Positions 31,085 through 42,105 are shown, numbered from the stretch's first letter. The stretch: DNA of 64,000 bases from Corynebacterium comes (GCF_009734405.1 NZ_CP046453.1:682001-746000); one strand, 5' to 3'. Notes: a model not told the origin generated them from the sequence alone. Program-made: numbers and translations.

Positions 31085-31330
31085 CGCCTGCGAGGTGAGC
31101 TGTCGGATTCGGGCTGAGGATCACTGTGCCCGGCCTCACTGTCGTGAGGCTTCACCCCAAGGAAAACGGCTCGTGCTCGAAGCCGCTGACCGGTGCGGAC
31201 CTGATTGGCCCGCGGTGGTTTCCCCGCCCCTGTCCACATGGTTGCTCTTAGGTATCGGATGCACATTCTTGCGCGGCCGCCCGCCTCCTGGACAGGGCTC
31301 GGCGTTGGTGGCGGATGAACGGTCCTGCGC
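31085..31330 (-). promoter_or_regulatory. c-di-AMP riboswitch (ydaO/yuaA type) in the rpf leader
   Basis: On the minus strand the leader contains, in order, a GC-rich element with CCAGGAGGCGGGCGGC, then CTTGGGGTGAAGCC, a small hairpin, CGGGCA, CAGCCCGAATCCGACAG and CTCACCTCGCAGGCGA, the conserved 3' core of ydaO riboswitches. These control rpf and other wall-hydrolase genes in many Actinobacteria, usually switching expression off when c-di-AMP binds. Boundaries are approximate. The remaining sequence to 31641 holds the divergent promoters of rpf and csp. Confidence 0.75.
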
Positions 31331-31641
31331 TGTGCCTGCCGACCACGATAACGGTTTGTAACGTTTGAGTCACGTTAAACTCACAAATTGATCAGCATTT
31401 CTTTGCCGGAGCGAAGATCGGGCACTAAAACTGCAGGTCAAAGTGTCGGCCATCACTAATGTGATTCAGGGCACAGTGGGATGAAGCTTCGGGCATCTCC
31501 CCGGGGCGTGTGGGAGCGTCCGGGAATCGCCCTCCTCCGACCCGGAATCCGCCGAGGACCACCCCGTGGAGCTGTTTCCCCGGGACCCCGGAAGGGTAGA
31601 GTGATTCCTTCACGAACAACAAGAAGGGACAGGTGGGTACA

Positions 31642-32025
31642 GTGCCGATCGGCAAGGTGAAGTGGTACGACACCGAAAAAGGCTTCGGGTTTGTCTCCAA
31701 CCCGGGCGACGAGGACGTGTTTGTGGGCAAGCAGGTGCTTCCCGAAGGTGTTGAGGAGCTGATCGCCGGCCAACGCATCGAGTTCGACTTCGCCGCCGGC
31801 CGTCGTGGGCCGCAGGCGCTGCGTGTGAAGGTGCTCGACACCCCACGCCGTCGTCCCGTCCACCGCCACAAGCCGGAGGAGCTGGGCAGCATGGTCCAGG
31901 ACCTGATGACCGTCCTGGAGTCCCAGATTCAGCCCGGGCTGGCGGCCGGACGTTACCCGGACCGCCAGATGGGCCGCCAGGTCGCGGAGATCCTCCGTGC
32001 CGTGGCCAAGGAGCTGGACAGCTAG
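31642..32025 (+). CDS. cspB: cold-shock domain protein (CspB-like)
   Basis: 127 residues. N-terminal cold-shock domain (about 1-65) with RNP1-like KGFGFVSN and RNP2-like DVFVGKQVL, then a conserved C-terminal extension (about 75-127), typical of the long actinobacterial CspB. An RNA chaperone or single-strand nucleic-acid binder. GTG at 31642 has AGGTGG just upstream; a GTG at 31633 would add three residues. A -10-like TAGAGT lies at about 31597. Overlaps the convergent DUF2771 gene by four bases. Confidence 0.9.
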   Translation: MPIGKVKWYDTEKGFGFVSNPGDEDVFVGKQVLPEGVEELIAGQRIEFDFAAGRRGPQALRVKVLDTPRRRPVHRHKPEELGSMVQDLMTVLESQIQPGLAAGRYPDRQMGRQVAEILRAVAKELDS

Positions 32026-32552
32026 TCCGCCATGGTGCTCAGCGACCACACGGTGGCGTAGGGGGTTTCCTCGCCGTCGGCGTCGAGGCCGATCATCGCC
32101 GAGGAGATTTCCACCACCATGAGGCGGGGGCGCTCGGCGCCTTCGGTGGGCGAGTCGACGGAACCGGGGATCTCCACCTGCTCAGCGTCATAGGCGCCGT
32201 GCAACTGCTGGTCATTGGCCGCCGGATCGTCGTAGATCATGAGCAGCTGCCAGTCATGGTCATGGATGGCCTGGGGGATCTCGAGGACGAGGGTGTCGTC
32301 CGGTCCGACGGGGAGATTGGGGACCTCACCCTCGGGGCACTCCAGGCCGGGCTCGCACACCAGATAAGGGGAGACCTCGAGGGAGGCGTCGCCTACGCGG
32401 GCTGTCACGGTGACGTCCTGCGGCTCAGGGGCGGGCCGATTGTTCCACCAGCCCTGCGCGAGGACCGCGGCGACGATGATGATCACCACGGCGATCAGGA
32501 GAGCGAGAAACTGCAGGAGCGACCTCTGCCGCGCCTTCTTGGGTGTGGCCAT
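32022..32552 (-). CDS. DUF2771 family membrane-anchored protein
   Basis: 176 residues: basic N-terminus, one TM helix (about 13-33), then an extracytoplasmic beta-rich domain with a cysteine pair (CEPGLEC). Family function unknown; the DUF number is from memory. Follows the glutaminyl cyclase gene by 11 bases. TAGGAT lies 8 bases before the ATG and its TAG is the cyclase stop codon, suggesting an internal promoter. Confidence 0.7.
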   Translation of the reverse strand: MATPKKARQRSLLQFLALLIAVVIIIVAAVLAQGWWNNRPAPEPQDVTVTARVGDASLEVSPYLVCEPGLECPEGEVPNLPVGPDDTLVLEIPQAIHDHDWQLLMIYDDPAANDQQLHGAYDAEQVEIPGSVDSPTEGAERPRLMVVEISSAMIGLDADGEETPYATVWSLSTMAD

Positions 32553-32563
32553 GGCACATCATC

Positions 32564-33337
32564 CTACGGGGTGGGGACGAGCTCCACCTCGTAGAGGTCG
32601 GGCCAGCGTTTCCCGGCCAGCAGGTAGCGGTCGGTGCCGGGCAGATGGGCGATCCCGTTGAGGACGTGATCTGGGTCGGGCTCCGCGTTGTTCGGCACGC
32701 CGGAGGCGTCGATGAGGGCGGTGACTGCGCCGTCCGCATCGATACGCAGGATGTCAGTGGTGAGGAACACGTTGGCGTATACGTCCTCGCCGACGCACTC
32801 CAGCTCGTTGAGTCCGCTTGTCGGTGCGCCGTCGAGGGTGACCCGGAAGCGGCCGAGTTCCTCGAAGTTGTCGGGGTTCAGGCGGCGGAGGGTGTCGCTG
32901 CCGTCGGACATGATCAGTTCCTCGCCGGCGGAGCACAGGCCCCAGCCCTCGCCGGGGTAGGTGACTCGTCCGATCTCCTCGAGTGTGTCGGCGTCCCGTT
33001 TCACGGCCACGCCATCCTGCCAGGTCAGCTGCCAGATAGTGTCGCCGTGACGGGTGATGCCCTCGCCGAAGAACGTCGGGTCCAGTTCGGCGGAGGCGAG
33101 CTCCTGCCCGTCGAGGGTGCTGCGGTAGATGCGGGACTCCCGGTACCAGCCGGTGCCCACGAGCAGCGTGCCGTCCTCCTCGACCTCCAGTCCCTGGGTG
33201 AAACTCGTCTCATCGAAGGGGTGGGTCTCCACGATCCGCGGTACGAGGTGCTCCACCTCGGCAGGCCCGGGAGCGCAGGACACGGTGCTGAAAGAGGACA
33301 GTGCGAGGAGCACGCCGACGGTTTCTCGAAGACCCAT
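32564..33337 (-). CDS. glutaminyl-peptide cyclotransferase, lipoprotein
   Basis: Predicted to convert N-terminal glutamine of peptides to pyroglutamate. 257 residues: lipoprotein signal peptide with Cys in STVSC at about residue 20, then a plant/bacterial type glutaminyl cyclase beta-propeller (motifs SFTQGLE, GTGWYRES, WQLTWQDG, GLNELE, LNGIAH). Start chosen at 33337 because CATTAT lies six bases upstream and the signal peptide then begins properly. In-frame sequence further upstream overlaps the divergent gene's promoter. Natural substrates are unknown. Confidence 0.85.
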   Translation of the reverse strand: MGLRETVGVLLALSSFSTVSCAPGPAEVEHLVPRIVETHPFDETSFTQGLEVEEDGTLLVGTGWYRESRIYRSTLDGQELASAELDPTFFGEGITRHGDTIWQLTWQDGVAVKRDADTLEEIGRVTYPGEGWGLCSAGEELIMSDGSDTLRRLNPDNFEELGRFRVTLDGAPTSGLNELECVGEDVYANVFLTTDILRIDADGAVTALIDASGVPNNAEPDPDHVLNGIAHLPGTDRYLLAGKRWPDLYEVELVPTP

Positions 33338-33374
33338 GCCCTCATAATGCCGCACATGGCCCATAATGGGGGTC

Positions 33375-34076
33375 GTGTCCACCTCTCATCGCCGTAGGAA
33401 ATCTGCGCAGCAGCGCAGTCCGCTTCTCGACGCCCGCGCTGTCGACCTCGCCCGCACTGCCCTGGAGGAACTCGGGGACGGGCCCGTCGGGGAGCACATC
33501 GGAGTCCAGGGACTGACCAGGAACGTCGCCACCCACCGATTTGCCGCGGACGTGCCCGGTTACAGCGGCTGGGAGTGGAACGCCGTCCTGGCGTGCGCCT
33601 CGGGGTCGCGCCACGTCACGGTCAATGAACTCGCGCTCGTGCCCGCCCCCACCGGTGAGGCGCTCCGTGCGCCGGAGTGGGTGCCGTGGGCAGACCGGAT
33701 CCGACCGGGGGACCTCGGCCCCGGTGACATCATGCCGCCGGAACCGGGTGACGAACGTCTCGCTGAGGCGGAGGACGGCCATCTGGTTCTGTCGAAGAAG
33801 GGTCTGGAGGACGCGAAACAGCGCTGGCGCACCGGTGACTACGGGCCGAACAGTGAGTTCGCGGAGAAGGCCGCACTGAACTGTCGCACCTGCGCCTTCT
33901 ACCTTCCCTCGGGGGAGCCCCTGGGCAGGAACTTCGGGGTGTGCGCCAACGAGTTCTCTGCGGACGGGCATGTCGTTCACGCCACGTACGGTTGCGGAGC
34001 GCACTCGGACACCCCGCCGGACAACCTCCTGGAGGATGCCCCCGACGCCTTCGACGATGAGTTCCCGATCTTCTAG
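33375..34076 (+). CDS. DUF3027 family protein
   Basis: 233-residue actinobacterial conserved protein. Features: a basic N-terminus, the segment APEWVPWADRIRPGDLGPGDI, a likely metal-binding cluster (CRTCAFY then FGVCANEFSADG and YGCGAHS) and an acidic C-terminus. The cysteines suggest a zinc or Fe-S site. Function unknown. GTG at 33375 is preferred over the ATG at 33366 because CATAAT lies exactly 7 bases upstream. Convergent with the class IV aminotransferase, overlapping by 4 bases. Confidence 0.75.
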   Translation: MSTSHRRRKSAQQRSPLLDARAVDLARTALEELGDGPVGEHIGVQGLTRNVATHRFAADVPGYSGWEWNAVLACASGSRHVTVNELALVPAPTGEALRAPEWVPWADRIRPGDLGPGDIMPPEPGDERLAEAEDGHLVLSKKGLEDAKQRWRTGDYGPNSEFAEKAALNCRTCAFYLPSGEPLGRNFGVCANEFSADGHVVHATYGCGAHSDTPPDNLLEDAPDAFDDEFPIF

Positions 34077-34780
34077 ACCTCGCCGGCCAGCTCCCACATC
34101 CGCTGGTTGATCTCCCGGTGGGTGGGCGCACCCATGCGCGGGGGATTGGATATCCGCGGCGGGAGGACGGAACCGTACTCGAGCCAGCCGGTGACCTTGC
34201 GAACGCCTTCCACGGAGCTGAGAAGCCAGGTTTCGTTGCCCCGCAGCTGCGTCATGGTCAGCCCCTCGGGGTGTTCGATGACCCTGAGACCCTCCTCGGT
34301 CAACATCTCCAGGGCGGCGTCCAACGTGACGGAGTCCGAGGCGCGGGGGTGCGCGGAAATGTTGACGGTTCCCTCCTGGAGGAAGAGGACGGCGGAGAAG
34401 ACTCCGGATATGACGTTCCCGCGTTCGTCGATGAGCAGGCCGGCATCCGAACCGGAGTGGCGCAGCATGTTGAGCTGGCGGATCTGCCACCCGAAGTCCG
34501 GACCCTTGCGGGTGGGATGACGGCGCAGGTCGATGATGCCTTCGGCGTCGACGGTGATCTCCTCGGCGGGCATCATCGAGGGTTGGAGGTCGACCGTCAC
34601 CGTCGTCTTCCCCACGCGGATCAGGGGACGGAAGATGCCGGGGCCGGCGTCGCGGAGTTCTTCACGGACATGCTCGACGATGTGTGGGTTGAAGGCGGTT
34701 TCCTCTCGGAGGCGGGTGAGGTGTGCGTCCAGGTTGGCGACACGTCCATCGCGCATGAGGAAGGTTGAGGCGTAAATCAC
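34073..34780 (-). CDS. class IV PLP-dependent aminotransferase-like protein
   Basis: 235 residues of the branched-chain aminotransferase / aminodeoxychorismate lyase fold: N-terminal LDAHLTRL motif, a probable PLP lysine in TRKGPDFGW (about 92), GLLIDERGNVISG, and a late SSVEGVRKV segment. Size fits 4-amino-4-deoxychorismate lyase (PabC, folate synthesis) better than a full BCAT, but substrate is uncertain. GTG start with AAGGAG eight bases upstream. Confidence 0.7.
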   Translation of the reverse strand: MIYASTFLMRDGRVANLDAHLTRLREETAFNPHIVEHVREELRDAGPGIFRPLIRVGKTTVTVDLQPSMMPAEEITVDAEGIIDLRRHPTRKGPDFGWQIRQLNMLRHSGSDAGLLIDERGNVISGVFSAVLFLQEGTVNISAHPRASDSVTLDAALEMLTEEGLRVIEHPEGLTMTQLRGNETWLLSSVEGVRKVTGWLEYGSVLPPRISNPPRMGAPTHREINQRMWELAGEV

Positions 34781-34898
34781 GGGGGCAGCTCCTTGTGCTT
34801 GTACATCAATCTACCCAAATCTTGTGTAATTCACTTCCAGGTGGGAGATTTACGACGTAAGAACACCTTCATCTGGATGCTGAACAGGGGAACCCCGT

Positions 34899-36359
34899 AT
34901 GACCGCCGGAGTACAGACGGAAAAGCAGAGTGCCATTGACCGGTACTTCCACATCACCGAGCGCGGCTCGACCATCAGCACCGAGATACGTGCCGGCGTG
35001 GTCACATTCTTCGCGATGGCCTACATCGTCATCCTCAACCCGTTGATCATCGGCACGACCGAGGATGTCAACGGCACCACGCTCGGCATCCCCCAGGTTG
35101 CCGCCGCCACGGCACTGGCAGCCGGCGTGATGACCATCGCCTTCGGACTCATCGCCCGCTACCCCTTCGGCATCGCCGCGGGCCTCGGGCTGAACACCCT
35201 GGTGGCCGTGACGCTGGTCGCCGGTGAGGGGCTCACCTGGCCGGAGGCGATGGGCCTGGTCGTCCTCGACGGTATCGTCATCGTCCTGCTGGCGGTCTCC
35301 GGCTTCCGCACCGCCGTGTTCCGGGCCATCCCGCAGTCGATGAAGGCCGCGATGGGTGTGGGCATCGGCATGTTCATCTCGATCATCGGACTCGTCGACG
35401 CCGGCTTCGTCCGCCGCATCCCCGACGCCGCAGGCACCACGGTGCCCGTCGGCCTGGGCATCGACGGATCCGTCTCCTCCTGGCCGACCGTCACGTTCGT
35501 GCTCGGCCTGATCATCTGTGGTTTCCTGGTCGTCCGCAAGATCCGGGGCGGCCTGTTCCTGGGCATCCTGGCCACCACCATCATCGCCATGATCGTCGAG
35601 GCCGTCAGCGACTCCGGCCCCTCCTTCGTCGACGGACAGCCCAACCCTTCCGGTTGGTCGCTGGCTGTGCCCGTCATCCCCGACACCTTCGGCGGCATGC
35701 CGGACCTGTCCATCGTCGGCGCGGTCGACGTCTTCGGTGCGTTCACCCGCATCGGTGCGATCGCCGCCTCGCTGCTGGTGTTCACCCTCGTCCTGGCGAA
35801 CTTCTTCGACGCAATGGGCACCATGACGGCCCTGGGCAAGCAGGGCAACCTGGTCGACGATAAGGGTGAGCTGCCCGACATGAAGAAGGCCCTGGTCGTC
35901 GAGGGCTTCGGCGCCATCGTCGGTGGCGCGGCCTCCGCGTCCTCTGCCACCGTCTACGCAGACTCCGCCGCCGGCGTCGGTGACGGTGCCCGGACCGGTC
36001 TGGCCAACATCGTGACCGGCCTGCTGTTCCTGCTGGCCATGTTCCTCACCCCGCTCTACGAGGTCGTGCCGATCGAGGCTGCGGCACCGGTGCTGGTCAT
36101 CGTGGGTGCGATGATGATGGCCCAGGTCACCGACATCGAATGGGGCCAGTTCCACATCGCCCTGCCGGCCTTCCTGACCATCGTGGTCATGCCCTTCACC
36201 TACTCCATCGCCAACGGTATCGGTGTGGGCTTCATCGCCTTCGCCCTCATGGCCGTCGCCGCCGGAAAGGCGAAGGAGGTCCATTGGATCATGTGGCTGG
36301 TCTCCGCCCTGTTCATCGCCTACTTCGGCATGGACCCGCTCCTCGCGGCCCTGGGCTAG
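34899..36359 (+). CDS. NCS2 family purine permease (AzgA/PbuG-like)
   Basis: 486-residue proton symporter predicted to import hypoxanthine, guanine or adenine. About 14 TM segments; the N-terminal DRYFHITERGSTISTEIRAG and FFAMAYIVILNP are the AzgA-subfamily signature, and NFFDAMGTMTALG contains the conserved substrate-site residues. ATG at 34899 follows AGGGGAA. Ends four bases before the methyltransferase gene, so the two may be co-transcribed. No riboswitch was seen in the 118-base upstream gap. Confidence 0.88.
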   Translation: MTAGVQTEKQSAIDRYFHITERGSTISTEIRAGVVTFFAMAYIVILNPLIIGTTEDVNGTTLGIPQVAAATALAAGVMTIAFGLIARYPFGIAAGLGLNTLVAVTLVAGEGLTWPEAMGLVVLDGIVIVLLAVSGFRTAVFRAIPQSMKAAMGVGIGMFISIIGLVDAGFVRRIPDAAGTTVPVGLGIDGSVSSWPTVTFVLGLIICGFLVVRKIRGGLFLGILATTIIAMIVEAVSDSGPSFVDGQPNPSGWSLAVPVIPDTFGGMPDLSIVGAVDVFGAFTRIGAIAASLLVFTLVLANFFDAMGTMTALGKQGNLVDDKGELPDMKKALVVEGFGAIVGGAASASSATVYADSAAGVGDGARTGLANIVTGLLFLLAMFLTPLYEVVPIEAAAPVLVIVGAMMMAQVTDIEWGQFHIALPAFLTIVVMPFTYSIANGIGVGFIAFALMAVAAGKAKEVHWIMWLVSALFIAYFGMDPLLAALG

Positions 36360-36363
36360 ACAC

Positions 36364-37197
36364 ATGCGCATCCGTATCGATGATCCCGCCGACCCGCGTC
36401 TCGACGACGTCCGTGACCTCAAGAGATCCGACAACCGCCCGGACCTGCCGGGCGGAAAGGGTCTGGTGATTGCCGAGGGACCGCTCGTGGTGGGCAGGCT
36501 GCTCGAGTCACGTTTCCCCGTCCGCTGCCTGGTGGGTTTCCCCGGCAAACTGGACGCCTTCCTCGCGGAGACCGACGTGCCCGGCAACCTGCCGATCTAT
36601 GAGGTCAGCCGGGAGGTGCTCGCTGAGGTGGCCGGCTATGACATGCATCGTGGTCTGCTCGCCGCCGCCGACCGGGCTCCCGAGCCGGAACTCGCCGAGA
36701 TCCTCTCCTCCGCCCGCACAGTCGTGGTGCTCGAGGGAGTGGGGGACCACGAGAACATCGGCTCCATGTTCCGCAACGCCGCCGGTATGGGGGTGGATGC
36801 GGTGCTGTTCGGCAACGGCTGCGCCGATCCGCTCTACCGGCGTGTGGTGCGGGTGTCCATGGGACACGTGCTGCGCACCCCCTACGCCCACCTCACGGGC
36901 AGCTACACCACGTGGCAGCGTTCCCTGCAGGAGCTTGCCGACGCCGGCTTCCATCTCGTCTCCCTGACCCCGGATCCGGGGGCGGAGCATCTGGCGGACG
37001 CGCTCGTCGACGAGCAGGGGGAGCCGTGGCCGAAGGTGGCGCTGCTCGTCGGGGCGGAGGGGCCGGGCCTGACGGAACACGCCATGCGTGCGACGGATGT
37101 CCGGGCCAGGATCCCCATGGCGCCGGGAACTGACTCGCTCAACCTGGCCACGTCGGCCGCGGTCGCCTTCTACGAGCGGGACCGCTCCCTGCGTTAG
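36364..37197 (+). CDS. TrmH/SpoU-family RNA 2'-O-methyltransferase
   Basis: 277 residues: N-terminal RNA-binding-type substrate domain (1-110), then the SPOUT trefoil-knot domain with motif 1 GVGDHENIGSMFRNAAGMG, motif 2 LLVGAEGPGLT and motif 3 IPMAPGTDSLNLATSAAV. Methylates a ribose in tRNA or rRNA using S-adenosylmethionine; the target base cannot be assigned. Starts four bases after the purine permease. Convergent with DUF6928, overlapping by 4 bases. Confidence 0.88.
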   Translation: MRIRIDDPADPRLDDVRDLKRSDNRPDLPGGKGLVIAEGPLVVGRLLESRFPVRCLVGFPGKLDAFLAETDVPGNLPIYEVSREVLAEVAGYDMHRGLLAAADRAPEPELAEILSSARTVVVLEGVGDHENIGSMFRNAAGMGVDAVLFGNGCADPLYRRVVRVSMGHVLRTPYAHLTGSYTTWQRSLQELADAGFHLVSLTPDPGAEHLADALVDEQGEPWPKVALLVGAEGPGLTEHAMRATDVRARIPMAPGTDSLNLATSAAVAFYERDRSLR

Positions 37198-38033
37198 CCC
37201 CGGTCGGAGTGGCGGATCTTCTCCGTCACCCAGGACCGGGCCTGCCGGACACGGCGACCCAGGACGGCCCCGGTCCGTTTGACCGTTGCCACCGATTCAT
37301 CCGCCCAGCGCGGCAGGCGGGTGTGGTCCTCGTCGACGGGGGATTCGTAGTCGTCGTAGCCCCCGCCGACGTGTGGCTCATCCTGCGGACGGGAGGCACG
37401 CTCACGATCGCGACGGGGACCGTCGACCGCCCGCGGCGCCGGCCGACCGTCAACCGCGTACGCCACGACATGGATGTCCGGGCCGTCCGGCGTGACATCC
37501 ACGCCGAGCCACGAACGTCGGGCCTCCGCGACCAGGTCCACCGGCTCGAACGGCAGGGAGATGCCACCTGCGCTCTCGGCCCTCTCTCCGGCCCAGTAGG
37601 GCGCCTCGAAGGGCTCGGGCAACCCGACGTCCTCGTAGGTGCGGGTGCGCTCGGCACAGAGCGAACGCTTGAGCACCCCGCCCCGCCAGTGCGCCAGCGC
37701 CCCGTAGCCGGTCTCGGGGTTCACGCCGAAGGCGTAGACGTCGGCTGCCGGCACCGAATCCAGCAGACGGGGGTTGAGCTCGGACAGTGCCGGCGTGTCC
37801 GCCACCACCGTCTGCACGATGGTCACGCCGGGGAAACCCGCGACGTAGTACTCTCCCGCCGACGCCTGGGCGGAGCGGTTGAGGGGGAATTCGCCGATCG
37901 GCGTGATCGGCCACGCGGGGTTGAGCTGGGCGAGGTATTTACGGCCGTAGCCACGGTCCGCCCTCGGTTCCGCAGCGATGACGCGCGCCGGGTCGGCGGC
38001 CGTGACAAACCACAGGGTGACGACAGTCTCCAC
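37194..38033 (-). CDS. DUF6928-like conserved actinobacterial protein
   Basis: 279 residues: an ordered N-terminal domain (1-175; motifs VTLWFVTAADPARVI, GEYYVAGFPGVTIVQT, FEAPYWAGE) and a low-complexity, charged C-terminal region. GTG start 12 bases after the sepH stop. Function unknown; the family number is from memory. Likely co-transcribed with sepH, so a role near cell division is possible but unsupported. Confidence 0.6.
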   Translation of the reverse strand: METVVTLWFVTAADPARVIAAEPRADRGYGRKYLAQLNPAWPITPIGEFPLNRSAQASAGEYYVAGFPGVTIVQTVVADTPALSELNPRLLDSVPAADVYAFGVNPETGYGALAHWRGGVLKRSLCAERTRTYEDVGLPEPFEAPYWAGERAESAGGISLPFEPVDLVAEARRSWLGVDVTPDGPDIHVVAYAVDGRPAPRAVDGPRRDRERASRPQDEPHVGGGYDDYESPVDEDHTRLPRWADESVATVKRTGAVLGRRVRQARSWVTEKIRHSDRG

Positions 38034-38045
38034 GACCCGCCGCCC

Positions 38046-38969
38046 CTAGGTCCGCGGACGCTTCGTGTTCGCGCGCACGCCCAGCAGCACGTCCTCCCAG
38101 TGGGGGGTCACCGCTTTCCGACGCCGCCTCGCCGGAGCCTTCTCCGCCGTCTCCGGGCTCTCCACGGCTTCATCCCCCGCGAGCTCCTCGGCTTCCTCGT
38201 CCCGGGTGGCCTCGATCTCGGGCTCGTCTTCCGTCGCCCGGTCCTCGTGGTCCTCCTCGTAGCGGTTGCCCCGTCCGACGGAGGTGAGGGTGCGTACCGG
38301 CTGGACGAAATCCGGGTCAGTGAGGTCGGCGGCCACCGGATTGCGGGCCTCCGCGGTCGACCGCGACGTGGGGTGCACCTCGATGGCCCACTCAGCATCG
38401 TTCTCCGACAACCCGGCCGTCCAGGACACCCGGGCGACCCAGGTTCCGTCGGCCTCCCGGTAGGCGTCCCAGGTGGTGTCGGTGACGGAGTGCCCACGCG
38501 CGGCGAAAGCTGCGGCCAGGACCTCCCACAACGTCAGTTTCGCAGGGCCGTCCTCGCGGATCGGATGCGCCTGTTTCGCCAGCTCCGACATACGCGAGCG
38601 CTCCAGGAGCACCGGGTGGGCGAAGGCCTCCACCCGGGACTCGGCGACACCCATCTCCGCAGCCAGTTCGGCCACGGACGCGCCGGCGCGGATCCGGGTC
38701 TGGATCTCGCGGGGACGCATGGTCAGCGGGGTGGTGAGCAGCGGGTCACGTGCCGGCAGTGCACGCCCCACGTTTGCGGGCTCGGGCCTGGCCACCGGTT
38801 CCGGCCGGACCTCGGGTGCTGCACTGATCTCGGGGGTCTGACCGGCGAGGAGGGTGCGGGCGGCGTCATCAAGCTGCGTGACGTCGAGGACGAATCGGTC
38901 GCCGCCCTCGGTGCGCAGCACCAGGGAGGTGGACGTCGATTCGTCTGGGACGAGGAACAACTCGCGCAT
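38046..38969 (-). CDS. sepH: cell division protein SepH (DUF3071)
   Basis: 307 residues. N-terminal conserved domain beginning MRELFLVPDES with a helix-turn-helix (about 85-125: LTMRPREIQTRIRAGASV, EMGVAESRVEAFA), followed by an acidic, disordered region (about 225-285) and a basic tail. In Streptomyces and mycobacteria SepH binds FtsZ and stimulates its assembly. AAAGGAG ribosome binding site before the ATG at 38969. Followed by the DUF6928-like gene. Confidence 0.88.
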   Translation of the reverse strand: MRELFLVPDESTSTSLVLRTEGGDRFVLDVTQLDDAARTLLAGQTPEISAAPEVRPEPVARPEPANVGRALPARDPLLTTPLTMRPREIQTRIRAGASVAELAAEMGVAESRVEAFAHPVLLERSRMSELAKQAHPIREDGPAKLTLWEVLAAAFAARGHSVTDTTWDAYREADGTWVARVSWTAGLSENDAEWAIEVHPTSRSTAEARNPVAADLTDPDFVQPVRTLTSVGRGNRYEEDHEDRATEDEPEIEATRDEEAEELAGDEAVESPETAEKAPARRRRKAVTPHWEDVLLGVRANTKRPRT

Positions 38970-39071
38970 GCGTTCTCCTTTGGGACAGCTCACGTGATGT
39001 ATTCCACCCTAACGCAGACATGCGCCGGACCGTGTGAGGTCCGACGCATGTTGAGGTCACGTGCAGGGTGA

Positions 39072-40708
<1,637 letters not shown>

Positions 40709-42001
40709 GTGGCTACTGACAACAAGGACAAGGCCGTACTCCACTACCCGGGAGGCGAGTACGAGCTCGACATCATCAAGGCCACCGAGGGTAACGATGG
40801 TGTGGTCCTCGGCAAGATGCTGGCAGACACGGGTCTGGTCACCTTTGACCCGGGTTATGTCTCCACCGGCTCCTGCGAGTCCGAGATCACCTACATCGAC
40901 GGCGAGAACGGCATCCTGCGCCACCGCGGCTACGACATCGCCGACCTGGCTGAGAACGCCACCTTCAACGAGGTCTCCTACCTCCTGATCAACGGTGAGC
41001 TGCCGACCGTCGAGGAGCTGCACAAGTTCTCCGACGAGATTCGCCATCACACCCTGCTGGACGAGGACTTCAAGTCCCAGTTCAACGTCTTTCCGCGTGA
41101 CGCCCACCCGATGTCGGTCCTGGCCTCCTCGGTGAACATACTGTCCACCTACTACCAGGATCAGCTGGACCCGCTGAACGAGGAGCACCTCCACAAGGCG
41201 ACCGTCCGCCTCATGGCCAAGGTGCCGATGCTGGCGGCTTACGCCTACCGCGCGTCCAAGGGTGCTCCGTACATGTACCCGGACAATTCCCTCAACGCGC
41301 GTGAGAACTTCCTGCGCATGATGTTCGGTTACCCGACCGAGCCCTACGAGGTCGATCCGATCATGGTCAAGGCCCTGGACAAGCTTCTCATCCTGCATGC
41401 CGATCACGAGCAGAACTGTTCCACCTCCACCGTCCGCATGATCGGCTCCGCCCAGGCCAACATGTTCGTCTCCATCGCCGGTGGCATCAACGCCCTCTCC
41501 GGCCCGCTGCACGGTGGCGCCAACCAGGCCGTCCTCGAGATGCTCGAGGAGATCGACGCCAACGGTGGCGACGCAACCGACTTCATGAACCGTGTGAAGA
41601 ACAAGGAGCAGGGTGTCCGCCTCATGGGCTTCGGGCACCGCGTCTACCGCAACTACGATCCGCGTGCGGCCATCGTCAAGGAGACCGCTTACGAGCTCCT
41701 TGAGCACCTCGGCGGCGACCACCTGCTCGACCTGGCCATGAAGCTCGAGCAGATCGCGCTCAGCGACGATTACTTCATCTCCCGCAAGCTGTACCCGAAC
41801 GTCGACTTCTACACCGGCCTGATCTACCGCGCCATGGGCTTCCCGACGGACTTCTTCACCGTCCTGTTCGCCATCGGCCGCCTGCCGGGCTGGATCGCCC
41901 ACTACCGTGAGCAGCTGTCCACCACCACCAAGATCAACCGCCCGCGTCAGATCTACACCGGCCAGACCCTGCGCACCGTCACCCCGCGTGAGGACCGCTA
42001 G
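40709..42001 (+). CDS. gltA: citrate synthase
   Basis: Condenses acetyl-CoA and oxaloacetate to citrate, entry of the TCA cycle. 430 residues, type II (GltA) architecture. Catalytic His in LILHADHEQNCST, substrate-binding GPLHGGAN and MGFGHRVY, and catalytic Asp in PNVDFYTGLIY. GTG start preceded by GAAAGG about 10 bases upstream. Followed by a hairpin and T-tract before the FKBP gene. Confidence 0.96.
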   Translation: MATDNKDKAVLHYPGGEYELDIIKATEGNDGVVLGKMLADTGLVTFDPGYVSTGSCESEITYIDGENGILRHRGYDIADLAENATFNEVSYLLINGELPTVEELHKFSDEIRHHTLLDEDFKSQFNVFPRDAHPMSVLASSVNILSTYYQDQLDPLNEEHLHKATVRLMAKVPMLAAYAYRASKGAPYMYPDNSLNARENFLRMMFGYPTEPYEVDPIMVKALDKLLILHADHEQNCSTSTVRMIGSAQANMFVSIAGGINALSGPLHGGANQAVLEMLEEIDANGGDATDFMNRVKNKEQGVRLMGFGHRVYRNYDPRAAIVKETAYELLEHLGGDHLLDLAMKLEQIALSDDYFISRKLYPNVDFYTGLIYRAMGFPTDFFTVLFAIGRLPGWIAHYREQLSTTTKINRPRQIYTGQTLRTVTPREDR

Positions 42002-42030
42002 GACCACCGGTTAGCCGGAGCTTTAAGTAG

Positions 42031-42077
42031 CCGGGCACACCGCCACCTCTATACTGGTGCCGTTGTGCCCGGTTTTT
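42031..42077 (+). terminator. terminator between gltA and the FKBP gene, enclosing a -10-like TATACT
   Basis: CCGGGCACA (42031-42039) pairs with TGTGCCCGG (42064-42072), followed by TTTTT. The 24-base loop contains TATACT (about 42050-42055), a plausible -10 of the next gene. Confidence 0.65.
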
Positions 42078-42105
42078 CCATGAATTTTCATAAGGAGACA
42101 CACCA

